Positions 1 through 12,200 of a DNA stretch of 64,000 nt are shown here, piece after piece. The notes beneath the pieces are model-generated. The model was not told where the DNA came from and did no database searches. It saw only the letters and a list, made by a program, of their open reading frames with translations. Location: assembly GCA_033439265.1 (NCBI GenBank), contig JAVTVX010000013.1, positions 20,812,500-20,876,499 on the forward strand, read 5' to 3'. Source of the DNA: Dillenia suffruticosa. Taxonomy: Eukaryota; Streptophyta; Magnoliopsida; Dilleniales; Dilleniaceae. The position numbers and the translations under genes are program-made. The number at the start of each line of letters is the position of its first letter. Within the stretch, counting starts at the first letter, position 1.

Positions 1-539
1 TATGAAACGCGTGCCACAGTGTTATTCCCCCATCTCTCAAAGGGCATATGTCAGATTTCTCTAAGACTGTACAGGTATGGGACTCAGTCTACACATAAGA
101 CTTTACCCAGAGATCTCAGAGAGAGTATCTCAGAGACAATATCACAAATCGCAGGTGATATCTGAGATCTCAAACCTGACTGCTTACAGGCAACATGGAT
201 GTGGGTATTTCCATGTCGGTCATATCGCATATGACCTCATCCTGAACACATATCAGGGCGACTTATGTTCTAGTAGGGCCACTCTCAAAGCCTCTTACGA
301 CTAGAATCCGTCTCATCTCCGCTCACTCAGAGTCGAAGGTGGTCACTCGTGTGAGAGAGTCAACCACGCCTGCCTGACATATCATTTATCACAACAAATC
401 AGAAAATATATGACAATAAAATAGTGCTATAAGTAAGTGACTCTATCATGCACTCATGTCATATATATATAACGCAATAAGTATCAGCACAAAGTGAGAA
501 ATGTTAATATACATACAAACCCTATGATTCCTATATCTC

Positions 540-1900
540 ATACAGGAATCTCTCATAATGGGTTTATTGAAGGGATCAGCCAACACGCTGTATAGTAATG
601 TACTTAATTTGTCACTTCACCCTTCTCGGTGATGTATCTCATAACGTAGTATTAAGTATCAATGTGTTTAGACTTACTGATGCTTAGGGTCTCAAGTGTG
701 GTCAAGGGCGGCCTGATTGTCTCAATAAATCATCACTGGCCTCCCACTGTTTACCACAACCCCTAAATGATCCAGAAATTTCTGGAGCCAAACACTCTCC
801 TGAACTGCAGCTGAGTGTATCACAAGCTCAGCCCCTATCATAGATAAAGATATGTAGGTTTGCTTCTTGCTACTCCAAGACAGCAAAACCCGACATGGAT
901 TTGCATACATTCATATCACCAACTCAGTTGGTATCTGAATACCCAACAACACAAGATGCAAATCACCTCCTTCTTAACACAAGGAGAGGTCCGCAGTTCT
1001 CTCGAGATATCTCAGAATCCTTTCACTGCTCTCCAGTGATCCCTTCTAGGATTCGATCAATACCTAATTACCATACTGACTGCTAAGCAAATGTTTGATC
1101 GTGTACGCAACACTGCGTATATCAGGGTACCCAATGCACTGGTACAAGGATTTCCATTGCCCTTCACTGAGTCTTAAGGCTTATGTCAAGAATTAGCGTT
1201 TAACCTTTTAGCAATAAGAGTATCTTTAGGGTCGTAGTCGATTCCTCTGGATCTTAACTTCGAGGAAGAACTGAGTCTCACCCATGTCCTTCACATCAAG
1301 ACTCGACAATGTCCACGTCATCGTGATCATGAGATACTCTCTGTTGTTCCCAATCAACAGACTGTCATACACATAAGGACATGATCACAAGAACGTAAAT
1401 GGTATGCGCGATGATCCTCCTCGATCATCACTAAAACGTGAGATATCACCTTCTCGTAAAATCTCAAGTGCTACTGCCTGGATTGATGATTAAGGTCGCA
1501 TGTCGACTTCCGAAGTCAATGGACCTTATCATTCTGATCTATAGGAATAAAGCCAGATGTTCTTTATAGATCTTCTCATCCAAAACTCCCACTCAGGAGA
1601 ACAGTCTCAACGTTCATCTGGTCTACTCTAGATTTATATCATGTCCACGACAATCGCTAAAAGTAAACGGATCGAGATAATCTCGCCCTTAGTCTGAGTA
1701 ACCCATGATTATCAGATAGGCCTTATCCCTCAACACCGATCCATCGACCTTTTTCCTGATATTGAGAACCCACATGTTCTCAACAGCCCTACTACCCTCA
1801 GGCAAATTAATTAGATCCTAGATCTCATTGATTCTCATCAACTCCTTTTATCCATGGCCTTTAATTAATGGCTCTTCACAGAACCCCTAAGAACCTCTTG
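540..1900 (-). other. Copia pol remnant: reverse transcriptase and RNase H
   Basis: The best preserved protein-like part of the copia fossil. Reading the minus strand, the RT-like block lies near 1700-1900 and the RNase H block ends near 540. This order (RT, then RNase H, then the LTR) is the standard Ty1/copia arrangement. It fixes the element's orientation independently of the primer-binding site. It is a fossil with many breaks and is not a gene. Confidence 0.8.
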
Positions 1901-4374
1901 GACAGTTAAAAGATTTCTCGTAATCCTCAAGAGTCACACTGAGAGCCTCTCCCTCAATCGGGAAGCGACGGTTAGGTACGCGTCCTCGACTACTCTTAAG
2001 AGGAGGGGAAACCTTTTTAACCTCTAGATGAATCGCTCCCACTCGGACCTAGATCCATAATGGATTCTTGAGTCCTGCCACTGGGATTAGCCAACCACTA
2101 GGCTTATCCATCTCATAGAAGGTAAAGTCCCAATTGCTTTCATAGCTCATAGAGTTTAGGGTGTCATTTGTATGTTCATTAGATACAATCCCCTGGTGTG
2201 TTCTGAGTATCTCATAGAAATACATCATTTTTCTCGCAGGCCTAACTCACCGTGTAAATGCGAAAAATAGTGAACATACGCGACACAACCCCATAATCTC
2301 AAATGGCTAAGGTCAAGACTGCCTCCTTGTCCAAAGCTCATATGGAGTACTGACCGCGGACTTTTATAGAACACGATTGAGGACGTAGGCTGCAACCAAT
2401 AACATATTTCCCCAATGGGAAACGAGTCAATTGGCTTGCGTCATCATCGACCTCACCGTCTCAAACAAAGTCATATTCCTCTCTCACAGCTACTCTACTC
2501 CACTGAGTAGCAAGGAATAGTCAGTTTCTCGCAATGCCCTTTTTAAAAGAAAGTTCTTCAGACAAATACTCGCGCTCTCGTTCGGTTATGAGAGTCTCCA
2601 CGTTCAAGTCTTATTGATTCTCAATTTCGTTAGTAAACCTCCTGAAGCATCTCAATGTCTCAGACTTGTACGAGATCGGATCAACATAACCAAAACGCAT
2701 GTAATTGTCTGTGAACGTATTAGAGTACCCAACACCATCTCAGGTTCTCACGTTCATAAGACCATAGATGTCAGAATGATCCGACTGCAATAGAGTCCCA
2801 GCCTTGATTGCATTGTCGAATGGTTTTCTTATAAGTTTGTCATTCAAGCAAGACTGGTTAGCGGGCCTTACAGACCACTCACTGCTAACCGGTTTATCCT
2901 CTCTCACACTAAGAGGATAACAAGAAATACCATTGAAAGTAATCACTTCGAGTGCATATAGTCCCTCACGGACCAGTATAAAACCAATCAAAGTATTATC
3001 GTAATAAATTGAAAATTATAAAATCTCCAAATTAATAGAGCATATCCTAAACTGAAATCAAGTTCCGTCGAATATCCAAAACGCAAATAACGTACAGAGT
3101 TTAGCAACTTTGCAACTCCAAGTTGCAAGTGCTAATTCCTCTGATGTCGACAAACGCTCCGTTTCAGTATGTAAATCCTCCTTCTCGAGGACTCACTGAG
3201 CGGAACTACATAAGCGCGCTCCTATCTCGAGCTACGTAGTCGGTTGCTCCCGTGTTCATAATCCACGAAGGAGAGAAAACAGAGAGTTATTCAAACTACA
3301 TAAAGAAAAAAGAGTTAATTTTCACTCGTCGCACTCACGAGCGAAATGACCAAATCTATTATAGGTAACACTATACCTTGGTCAAATTCAACTCTTTCTC
3401 GCTGCGCATTAATATCATCGGTTTTCTCGATTGTTTTCTTCTTACCTAAATCTCGAGTCCCACAGGAGTCCTTGCTCGACTCCTCCGCATAAGCATGACC
3501 CGAGTATGGCCTACTCGCCTCTAGGTACTCCCACTCGAGTCCACTGTGCCTAGTCACATTAGTGAAAGTACGAATACTTTCATCGTATGTGAAATAGATT
3601 TTCATGATTTCTCATGAATCAGGTAAAGAACTGGATCGCATCCAGCACAAGAAAACATATCCGAAATGGGCTCGGTCACATTCCCCAACTCTACGACTAT
3701 ACTCGACATTTTTATCGAATGTTACATCATCGTATGATCAATCCTTTTGTTATAAGTTATTACACTTATAAGTCAGTATCCTTATCTCAGGATCTGTAAG
3801 AGCACCACAATACTCTTTATAGGGTGAACCTAACCGATAAAACTATAGGATATTGCTTATAAACTGAGATCATATCATCACGCATGCTACTCAAGAGAAT
3901 TGCCCAAACTCGGCCATTATTCCTCTTCCATGCACGTGATGTCCCCTAATCTCGTCTGTCTGAGGTGTGGTACCTTCCCCAAAGTCCACTATCTCATGCC
4001 TCAGGATTTTAATTAGATATTACTCCTCGAGGATAAATTGAATCTACCGGTGAAAATCAAGTAATTATCACCATTCAATTTTATCTTCCTTGCAAAGATC
4101 TAATACGACAATTTTAAAAACAGTCAAATAGATATTCGTGACTTGTGATACTTATTTTCACATTTTGTGCACTCTTCGAATCAACATGACCCAAATAATT
4201 CGAATACAAATCCCAAAACGAGCGTATGAATCAACAGACACCATACACCACAATCCGGGATTGCATCTTACCATTCGGATTGGGATTCCGTACACAAAAA
4301 CCCACAAAAAATCACTCTTATGGAAGTAGGAACCTCAAAAAATTGAAAAATTTCAATTCTTGACGACCGAACTT

Positions 4375-4790
4375 GCCGCCGGGAGGTTCCACGCGCCGCC
4401 ACGAGCCGCCACGCGCCGCCAGCACGCGTCAGACTCGCGGCGCGCCTCACACGCGCTGCCACGCGCCTGGCGCGGCTCGGCTCACGCGCGCCCAGTCGCG
4501 GCGCGCGTTACACGCGCTTCCACGCGCCAAGAGTGGCTTGGCTCACGCGCGCCCAGTCTCGGCGCCAGGCTCACGCGCCTTCACGCGCCGAGCCGTGTCG
4601 AGCCGGGTCTGGACCGGGGTCGGTCAACGGGTCATGGTTTGACCCGACCGCCCGGTCAACGGGTCGAGATCCGACCCGAAAACCCCGTTCACGCTCCTCT
4701 TTAGCGCGTGAAGAACACGCGCCATCTCCAAGGCGCCAGACGCGCCTTACGGCGCGTGCGCTGCACGCGCCCGGGTCGGACCTCTTCGTC
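4375..4790. repeat. GC-rich CACGCGC repeat island in the copia leader
   Basis: About 400 bases of very GC-rich DNA inside an otherwise AT-rich element, built from irregular repeats of ACGCGCC, CACGCGC and GGCGCG words. A GGGTCAACGGGTC-type palindromic patch follows near 4610-4680. Arg/Ala/His-rich reading frames on both strands are by-products of this composition. It lies between the primer-binding site and gag, so it is leader sequence rather than coding. Confidence 0.75.
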
Positions 4791-5331
4791 TTCACCCGAA
4801 AATTTCTGTGTCCGGGTCTTTCGACCCGGTATCCAAAAAACACATTTTTGGGATCTATTTTCGCCGGATTTTTTATGAAATCTCTTATTCCATTTATTCC
4901 AAATATCCTTGACTCGATTTTTGGAATAATCGAGCCCTAATCTCGACGTATTTTGGATTCAAAATTTTGGCCCTCCGCGGCCAATTTTGAAACCTCAATT
5001 TCCGGCCACAATAATACTCAATATATATATCAAATCGAAGAGCATGAATCAAGGAATACAGATCTATAATTTTCATGCATTGATTTGCCCTAAAACTCGA
5101 CAAATCTGGGGTTGAGTGGTTCGGTCACTATTCACGGCCGAAACTTTCAACCGGAATTTTCTTCGCCTGATCGTGCTCAGAAAATTATGGAAAAATTGTT
5201 TTCGTATTCTACAGATCATGGGTAACACAGTGATGTTTTCAGATTCACGAAACTCATCCGTGATCCGAACCCCAAATTTTATACCCGAAAAATTAAATCC
5301 GAAAAAAATTATTTTTCCTAATCCAACGTAT

Positions 5332-5343
5332 GCTCTGATACCA
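5332..5343 (-). other. Primer-binding site, initiator tRNA-Met type
   Basis: The minus strand reads TGGTATCAGAGC, the usual plant Ty1/copia primer site complementary to the 3' end of initiator tRNA-Met. One base separates it from the LTR edge at 5345. Confidence 0.9.
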
Positions 5344-5344
5344 A

Positions 5345-5957
5345 TGTTGGAATTTAATTGATTCGATTCACATGCAGCGGAAGCATTCGAACAATTTTCA
5401 GAAAAACAAATATAGATCGGATATAGGGTATAAATACCTCGAATGTGTAGAGACTCCAAAAGATCAATCGAACGTCCCTCGATCCAATTTCGCGGTCGGG
5501 ATGGTGATCACAAGGTTAGTCGAATCACCACCACAGTGTCACAACGCCGCAACCCTCAATCCGGTGATTTTAGCGACGGGAAAATTTTCCTTCACGAAAA
5601 TTTCTCATTCCCTCATTCTATATTTTTCTCTCTTCAGCAAGAACATCAAGAACAACATTCTGTTTTTGTTTTGTATTTTTGTTACATTCAATAGGTTACT
5701 TGGGGAGAGGTTATTAAATCAAAATGGGAGTTATGGGAAGTTATCCCATAACCCCTCAAATGCCCCACGATGGGCAATATTAAAACCAATAACTACAAAG
5801 TGATCATTGATTCAGATTAGTCAGAACAAAATTTCAGATATTGAGTGATAATCATGGTATCAAAAAAAAGAAATTAGATCCGCATGATTAATCCCATAAA
5901 GGATTTATCCCATTTTATGGAAAATATTAGTACATTTCAATGGTAAATCTCGCCACA
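5345..5957 (-). repeat. 5' LTR of the copia element (outer edge approximate)
   Basis: The inner edge is firm: on the plus strand the LTR begins TGTTGGAATT directly beside the primer-binding site. The outer edge is uncertain because the partner LTR is not in the window. I placed it at a CA dinucleotide near 5957. The LTR holds a T-rich stretch (5600-5690) and a short inverted repeat around TTATCCCATAAC. Confidence 0.6.
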
Positions 5958-6559
5958 AAATTCCCTCCTATGGTGGGTTGATAAAGGGTGTTACGATGCT
6001 TAATTTAGCAGAGTTGCCATGTTTAATGCTTGTAGATGGCTTTAAATGCAGAGAGAATTATATGTACAATCTCCGAAATATAGAGACAGTGCATGTTTTA
6101 AGTTTTGAATTTTAAAATATAATATTTAAAAATTTAAATTTAAAAAAGGACAGTAAAGTGATCTTCAGGTACTTATGTCGACACGCTGATAGTTAATGAT
6201 TGAGCTGTTTCGATATGATCTTTGACACAAGAGTTGGTGAGTTAGCACACAATCGGACAGAAATGCCTAACAAAAAACAAACTTCAGAATGTTTCAATGA
6301 AATCCTCATATTTTCAAACGCGTAAATATTTTTGAATGGTTCACATAAAAATTTCGCTTACACAAAAATTTACTTTCCTATCTCAATGAATGGTCTTAGC
6401 CATTTATTATTATTTTTTTAATTTTTGTTATTCGACGGATTTGAAACATTATTATTATCATCACCATCATCAATGGAGTTAAATCTGACCGATCAATTAC
6501 CTCCTATTAATTAGGCTTTATCTTTTGCGTTAGCATCTCTCTCTCTCTCTCTATCTCTC

Positions 6560-6605
<46 letters not shown>

Positions 6606-8204
6606 GTGTTTCACGATCATAAGGATTGCTATACATAGTCCTAGATGGAGATCACAACACATGGAAGGACCAGTCACATATATTCTTAGATGAAGACCTC
6701 CAAGCATTGTACCAAAAAAGAAAAGAAGACCTCCAAGCATGATGAATCTTAAGCTATTGTTGCACTCCTTACTTTCGTCACCGTCGATCATCCCTTTTTA
6801 AGACGGTCAGTTTTTTATATTTATTTTTTAAATATTTTTGTCGAGTTTGATTTGAGCTCTGCTTTTATTTTTCATGCCTAGTTAAATTATCAAATTTCGG
6901 AAAAAAAAAAGGATTTACTTTACTAAAAGCATCCTTTGTTTACATTATTGTTAATTATGATATTAATTTTTCTCGTTTCTTTATTGAACAATATATTAAG
7001 GAACGTGTATATCGTAAGCCGCCCAGCTTTCTTACAAGCCCGTATTTGATTGGACAACTTTTTTAGTAACAATTCCATGAGTTTTTACTTTTTTGAAATA
7101 TTTTGAATTTGTATCAAATTGTACATATTAATAATAATTGAAAAATAGTCATTTTCTTTTTCAAAAAATAAAATTTTGAATACTAATCAGAGTCACACCA
7201 TGCTTAATCATATACAGATCGTGCTAGGTTAAGGGGGCCAAGCCAAACGAGACCCATTTTTGATTATCTCCATACGTAATTTCAACTAGATCATTTATGT
7301 TTTTGTCTAATTTATCTTCCATGTATTTGAAAACAGGTCATGGCTTTGAGAGCAATAGAATTTTTGAATCAGGAAGGGTAATTATCAATGACCAAAGGTG
7401 GAAATGGGAGAAAAAATAAAAATAAAAATAGATGATTTGTGGTTGATCAAATGCTATCGAGTAGACTTCTAATATATAATATCAATTTCGATACACTAAA
7501 TTTTAAGAGTACTCGTGTGTTAAAAAAATTCTAATTTATTTCAAATACTAAATCACGAGTTTATTTATTTATTATTTGTCAACAGTTGAGAGATGTGACG
7601 AAGTGAAGAAAGCACAAAAATACAATTTTACACTCATTTCAGGTGGAGAATTGAGAAAACGTACTGCTCTTTTACGGTAGGGATATGCTATGATAACAAA
7701 TTCTCTGCCGATGCCTTCCAGACGCTGACAAGCAACCTCTGCCACACGTACTGCTCTTTTTCCATTTTCGATTTTCAGTTCATATTAGGTATTTAATATA
7801 CTGATTTCTTCTTGTCTCTTGGAATGCATTGCTGATACGTGAGGTGCACCCGAACCATCCCAGTCGGTACGTTGCATCGTCTTTCTAAACATTTTGCTAT
7901 GTTTTATTATGGATTAAACTTAATTTGAGTAATGGAAAATAATGCAGTCCCTCTGGCCCAGTATGCGCATTTAGCAGCATTCATAGGTTAAGAATGGGTC
8001 CCAACCTTTTCACTGTTAGTTATCAGAGACCAGTAAATACATATGTTAGAATCAGTTGTATAACTTTCCTAGGGCTGAACTTCCTGTTAAGGGAGTCACA
8101 TACATTGTTTAAAATTTAGGTGTAAAAATAAATTGTGTCAGTCCTGAAATACAAAATTTGGCTGCAAAGAGTTTTACACATTCTAACCGGACAAGCAAGC
8201 AACA
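5958..8204. other. AT-rich spacer and CACTIN 3' flank
   Basis: No gene seen. It contains a CT/GT/AT microsatellite (6537-6600) and long A/T runs. The right part is the 3' flank of CACTIN. On the minus strand an AATAAA word at 7903-7908, about 300 bases past the stop codon, could serve as a polyadenylation signal. Confidence 0.6.
6537..6600. repeat. Compound microsatellite (CT)n-(GT)n-(AT)n
   Basis: Uninterrupted CT repeats pass into a few GT units and then about 20 AT units. This is a simple-sequence repeat with no coding content. Confidence 0.95.
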
Positions 8205-9173
8205 TCATCTACGATATCTGTACCGCTTGAAGTTGAAGTATACGTGCAAAATCCCACGTTCAAAGGTGCACTTGAACCCCTTCTTATGAGAATATTCCCA
8301 TTCTTTGTTAACAATCCGGAAAGCCTGTATATACAGTCAATGGAGAAAGTTAATCATTCCATACTCGATAAAACAGAGAACAAAAAGTTAGAAAATCCCG
8401 AGAACAGTCCTTAAAGAGATCCAAAAGTAAATAATTAACTCACAATGTCCTCGTATGGTGGGCCCGCATGGAACCTAATGATGCATGTCTCGCCATTGCT
8501 ATCATCTTTCTCTATTGAATAAACTGGAGCCTTTGTTTTGTCCACAAGATCTGGGTAAAATATATTGAACTTGTATCCTTGCACAATCTTTGGAGGTGGA
8601 TTGTCATGATCATAGTGAGTTTGGTTGTATTTGTTCCACTCATATCCAGTGTGGACGCGGTTGAAATACTTTGGCTTTCTTGGACGGTACTTGTCATGCC
8701 ACCAGTATACCTGCATCAACATTGACAAAAATAATGACTTTTGCTTTAACCAACAAGGATTGGAACAGAGAGGAATGGCCATGATAAGATACCTGTGAGT
8801 CTAAGTTTACTTCTGCCCCAGCACCAAACACAGAATCACCTTCCTCCATTGCTCCCATAGCTTTTATAGCCTTGAGTTCCAAATTATCTTCTGAAGCAGC
8901 CGGCTTTGAAGCCATTGCTTCTTGTATCCGTCTCTGTTGTTCTTCTAATACAGCTTTACGCTTCCTTTCCTGTTTAAACAAAACAGTGTTCAGCTTGCAG
9001 AAAGAGGAAATCATTACCGAACCAATCAATCAGCTCTACTGTAAATATAACAAATGTAATATGTTACTCAAGATACCAGAATAGCCCTATCATCTTCTGG
9101 ATCAATAGCTTCTTCATTGTCATCACCATGCAGCAGCTCTGGGGAAAATGATCCAGCCTCTTCTTCTTCTTCT

Positions 9174-9208
<35 letters not shown>

Positions 9209-12200
9209 TTCATGAACATCCTCAGTTGATACCATCAGTGCGGGGGAGAATGCTTCAGCATCTACAAGGGAATGTAAATATCCGTGACCTCCTTCAAAAA
9301 GTAAAGGGAAAGAAGAATGAAAGGAGTGAGAGCACCAAGGTTGCAATGAAGTGACACCTTCTCTGTCATGCTCAATATCCACCTCTTCCGGTTTTAAAGC
9401 ATCTTCTGTGTCAATATTATCCACATCCTCCAAAGGTTGCTCAAGGCGCTGAAGATGCTTCCGCAGCATCTTAGAATGAATCTCCCTCAAACAAGCCTGA
9501 CAGTGCACGAGCTCAGCAATGAGATTTAACATACAAACATAACAAACGATCATCGTGCATTGACGAATGTCCCAAGTATAGTACCTTTGCCTTGTAGATA
9601 TGTAGGCGCTTGTAGACAGCCTCCCAAAATTCAACTACCTTTGCTGTCCCGTTACGCATTTGAGACTCAATACTAGATTGCACTTCCTCCAGTTCCTCGT
9701 ATGTCTTCCCTTGCAAGACATTCCTCACATCAGCCTCAATGCTAGAATGCAAGCCTCTTTCTTCGGCAAGCAACTCAGCAGGTGGTTCCTCCCCACGCAC
9801 TCTGGCACGATCCAGGACATCCTTTCTCCTAGCTTCAGCAAGCTCCCAATCACAAACCACCAAAAGCGCCTGTTAATTTCCATAGCATAAAAATTGGTAT
9901 TATAAAGGTGATCAAATAAATGATATACGATGAAAATAAGAACTCATCTGCAATAGAATGCTGAAGAAAGACATAATGGAAAAAGGAAAATGGATGTGGC
10001 TGAGAGATTTGGCTAAAATGGTCATCCAAATGAATCAAAACATTTGGATCATGATAAATGTGCTCAGTTTGATTCTTACCCCCTTCCCGCCACAAAGAAA
10101 AAGAAAAAGGAAAATGGACGCATCAAGCAATTTGTGAATCCTACTAATCAAACACAATAAAATCCAAAGAGACATATATACCTCCCAAAATTCAATGTGG
10201 GTTGGTGTTGCTCGGTCTAAATCCAAATGCATCTTGATGTCCTCCCGAAGTTCTTCCATCTCTTTTACAGTCAAACCCTGTACAACACAAGTCATACAGG
10301 TGTAAGTTTGTCTGAAAAAAACTCAGACAGGAAAAAGTAATGCTCAAACATGTAGAAAAACCAATATCCATGAATCAGATCACAGAATCTGAAGGCCTTC
10401 CAGAAGCAGCATAGGGAAGAATGGGCCTATGATGCTCAACTTGTCACAACAAACTGATTCTGGCAGACAATTCAGATATTTAAGAAATTAAACCAAGTAA
10501 AAATTCAAAATCTAAAGTGAGGAACTTGGAATTCCATACTCCAATGCTTGCATCCCTTTGAGGATGAGCATGACCTGCAGCATCTTTGACACAAAAATGA
10601 AGGTAATATATGTCTCATAGTCATAGCAATCTATTCGTGAATAAGGCCTTGCATGGAGCAAAATGGAGAGAGATACCAATGCAGCTATCATAGGTAGAGA
10701 TGAAGTGGAGCTAAGCCATGCAATTTATGAAGCTGAAGTTTCTGCATTTTGCAGGAAATTGTTCCATACACCATTCAACCAACAAGCAACTCACACACGC
10801 GCGTGCACACATGAAGGAAAAACAATTACATGATCAGGATGCTCATGTCGCAACACAATAATCATATTTCTTTTATGCTGATCTCCAAAATTTTTGCTCA
10901 TATGCTTTCATTTTCTTCTTTTATTTTTTTAAATCTTAAAATTTATACTACCAACTAGATTCACAATTTCACATATTAAGTATCGCTCAAACAAAATACG
11001 ATTCACATTTAGAAATTACTCTGATCAGCAAGGATACAAATACAACTGCAAGTTTTAAAACAATTGATCTCCAAACCACGTAATAACAAGAGTGAAACAG
11101 CATAAGCTAGAGTATTTACCATCAAAATAATCCTAAATTTGAAGATCGAGGAACAGATACCTTGAACACCATATATGGCTCATTTATTTCTATGTCAATG
11201 TCATCTGAACCATTCAAGTGCTTAGAAAGAATATCAATCGGTTTTGTACGCCCTTCACGTAATCTGATCTCTGACCTGATTTTGCTTTGCTCAAAGTGAA
11301 ACTGTAAACAGAAAGTACCGTCTTAAATATAATTCATAAAATACAGAATGATGAAAAAGGAGGTGGAAGAAATGCGAGCACCAAAAGCAAACCTCTTCTT
11401 CTTTCTTCTCCCAGTCTTGGAACTCAGCTCGCGAGCGTTCCCTTGCCAACAATGCCTGCCAGAAAAAGAAAGGAAAATTAAATCATACTTCTTCTAATTA
11501 TATGTGAGTGAAATCCAATGAGAAGCTGACTATGTAAACCACCAAAAGAATAGTAAATTCTCCCCATTTCATAACAGAATAAACAAGAAATGTTCATCTT
11601 TTTTGTGGAAAGCACAAAAGATAATACATTAAAGAGCAAAGAGGAAAAGCAGGAGGCACCCAAGAACCCCGCAAAACCTTTATTTATTTTCTTTATTCTT
11701 AATTTTTATTTTTGAATCCCAAAGATAAACATATTATGTAACATTATATATATACTTAGTTATTTATACATTTACAAATTTCTAACTTGAAATTTTGTCA
11801 CCAGTACTATATTTTACCAACCATTTCTTCTTCATGTTGTGCTTTTTCAATTGCCCTCTGCTCCCTCCTCTTTTTGACTTTTTCAATCTCTGCCTGCAAG
11901 AAGAAGGTGAACAGAATTGTTAATTGATGAACATTAAGGGCAATAGATTGTCAAACCTATAAAATTGAGAAAGCAAAAAATATACTAACAATAAATTGGT
12001 CATCTCATCACATCCCATCGAAACCAGTGAGATGGACCAAATAACCAAATCAGGTATGAACCAAGGCTCCATCAAGTTGAGACAAGAACAAGAGGGACTT
12101 GTTACGCACCATACCCTCTTTCGTTCTCTTTCTTGCAGCTTTAGTTGAAAACGCCTCAAGTGGCACACCACCCGCAATATCACGCTCGATCTTCTTCTTC

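Larger units (their letters stand above)
1..5960 (-). mobile_element. Ty1/copia LTR retrotransposon, decayed, 3' end outside the window
   Basis: A minus-strand Ty1/copia fossil. Order along the element: 5' LTR (from 5345 rightward), primer-binding site (5332-5343), a long leader with a GC-rich repeat island, a weakly recognisable gag region (about 3-4 kb), then pol. In pol, reverse-transcriptase wording (a 'LPEGSRAVENMWV'-like block near 1750-1850) and the RNase H block (SWSSKKQTYISLS, 722-910) are clear, followed by the conserved pol end (HIDTYYVMRYITEKGEV-like, 560-680). No second copy of the LTR start is seen on the left, so the 3' LTR probably lies beyond base 1. The coding region is clearly broken in many places and the element looks old. 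No LTR-LTR age is possible with one LTR visible. Confidence 0.85.

Noticed and set aside
4268-4940. Several Arg/His/Ala-rich frames
   Set aside because: By-products of the CACGCGC repeat island in the copia leader.
9148-9354. Leu-rich plus-strand frame
   Set aside because: Antisense of the CACTIN poly-Glu codons.
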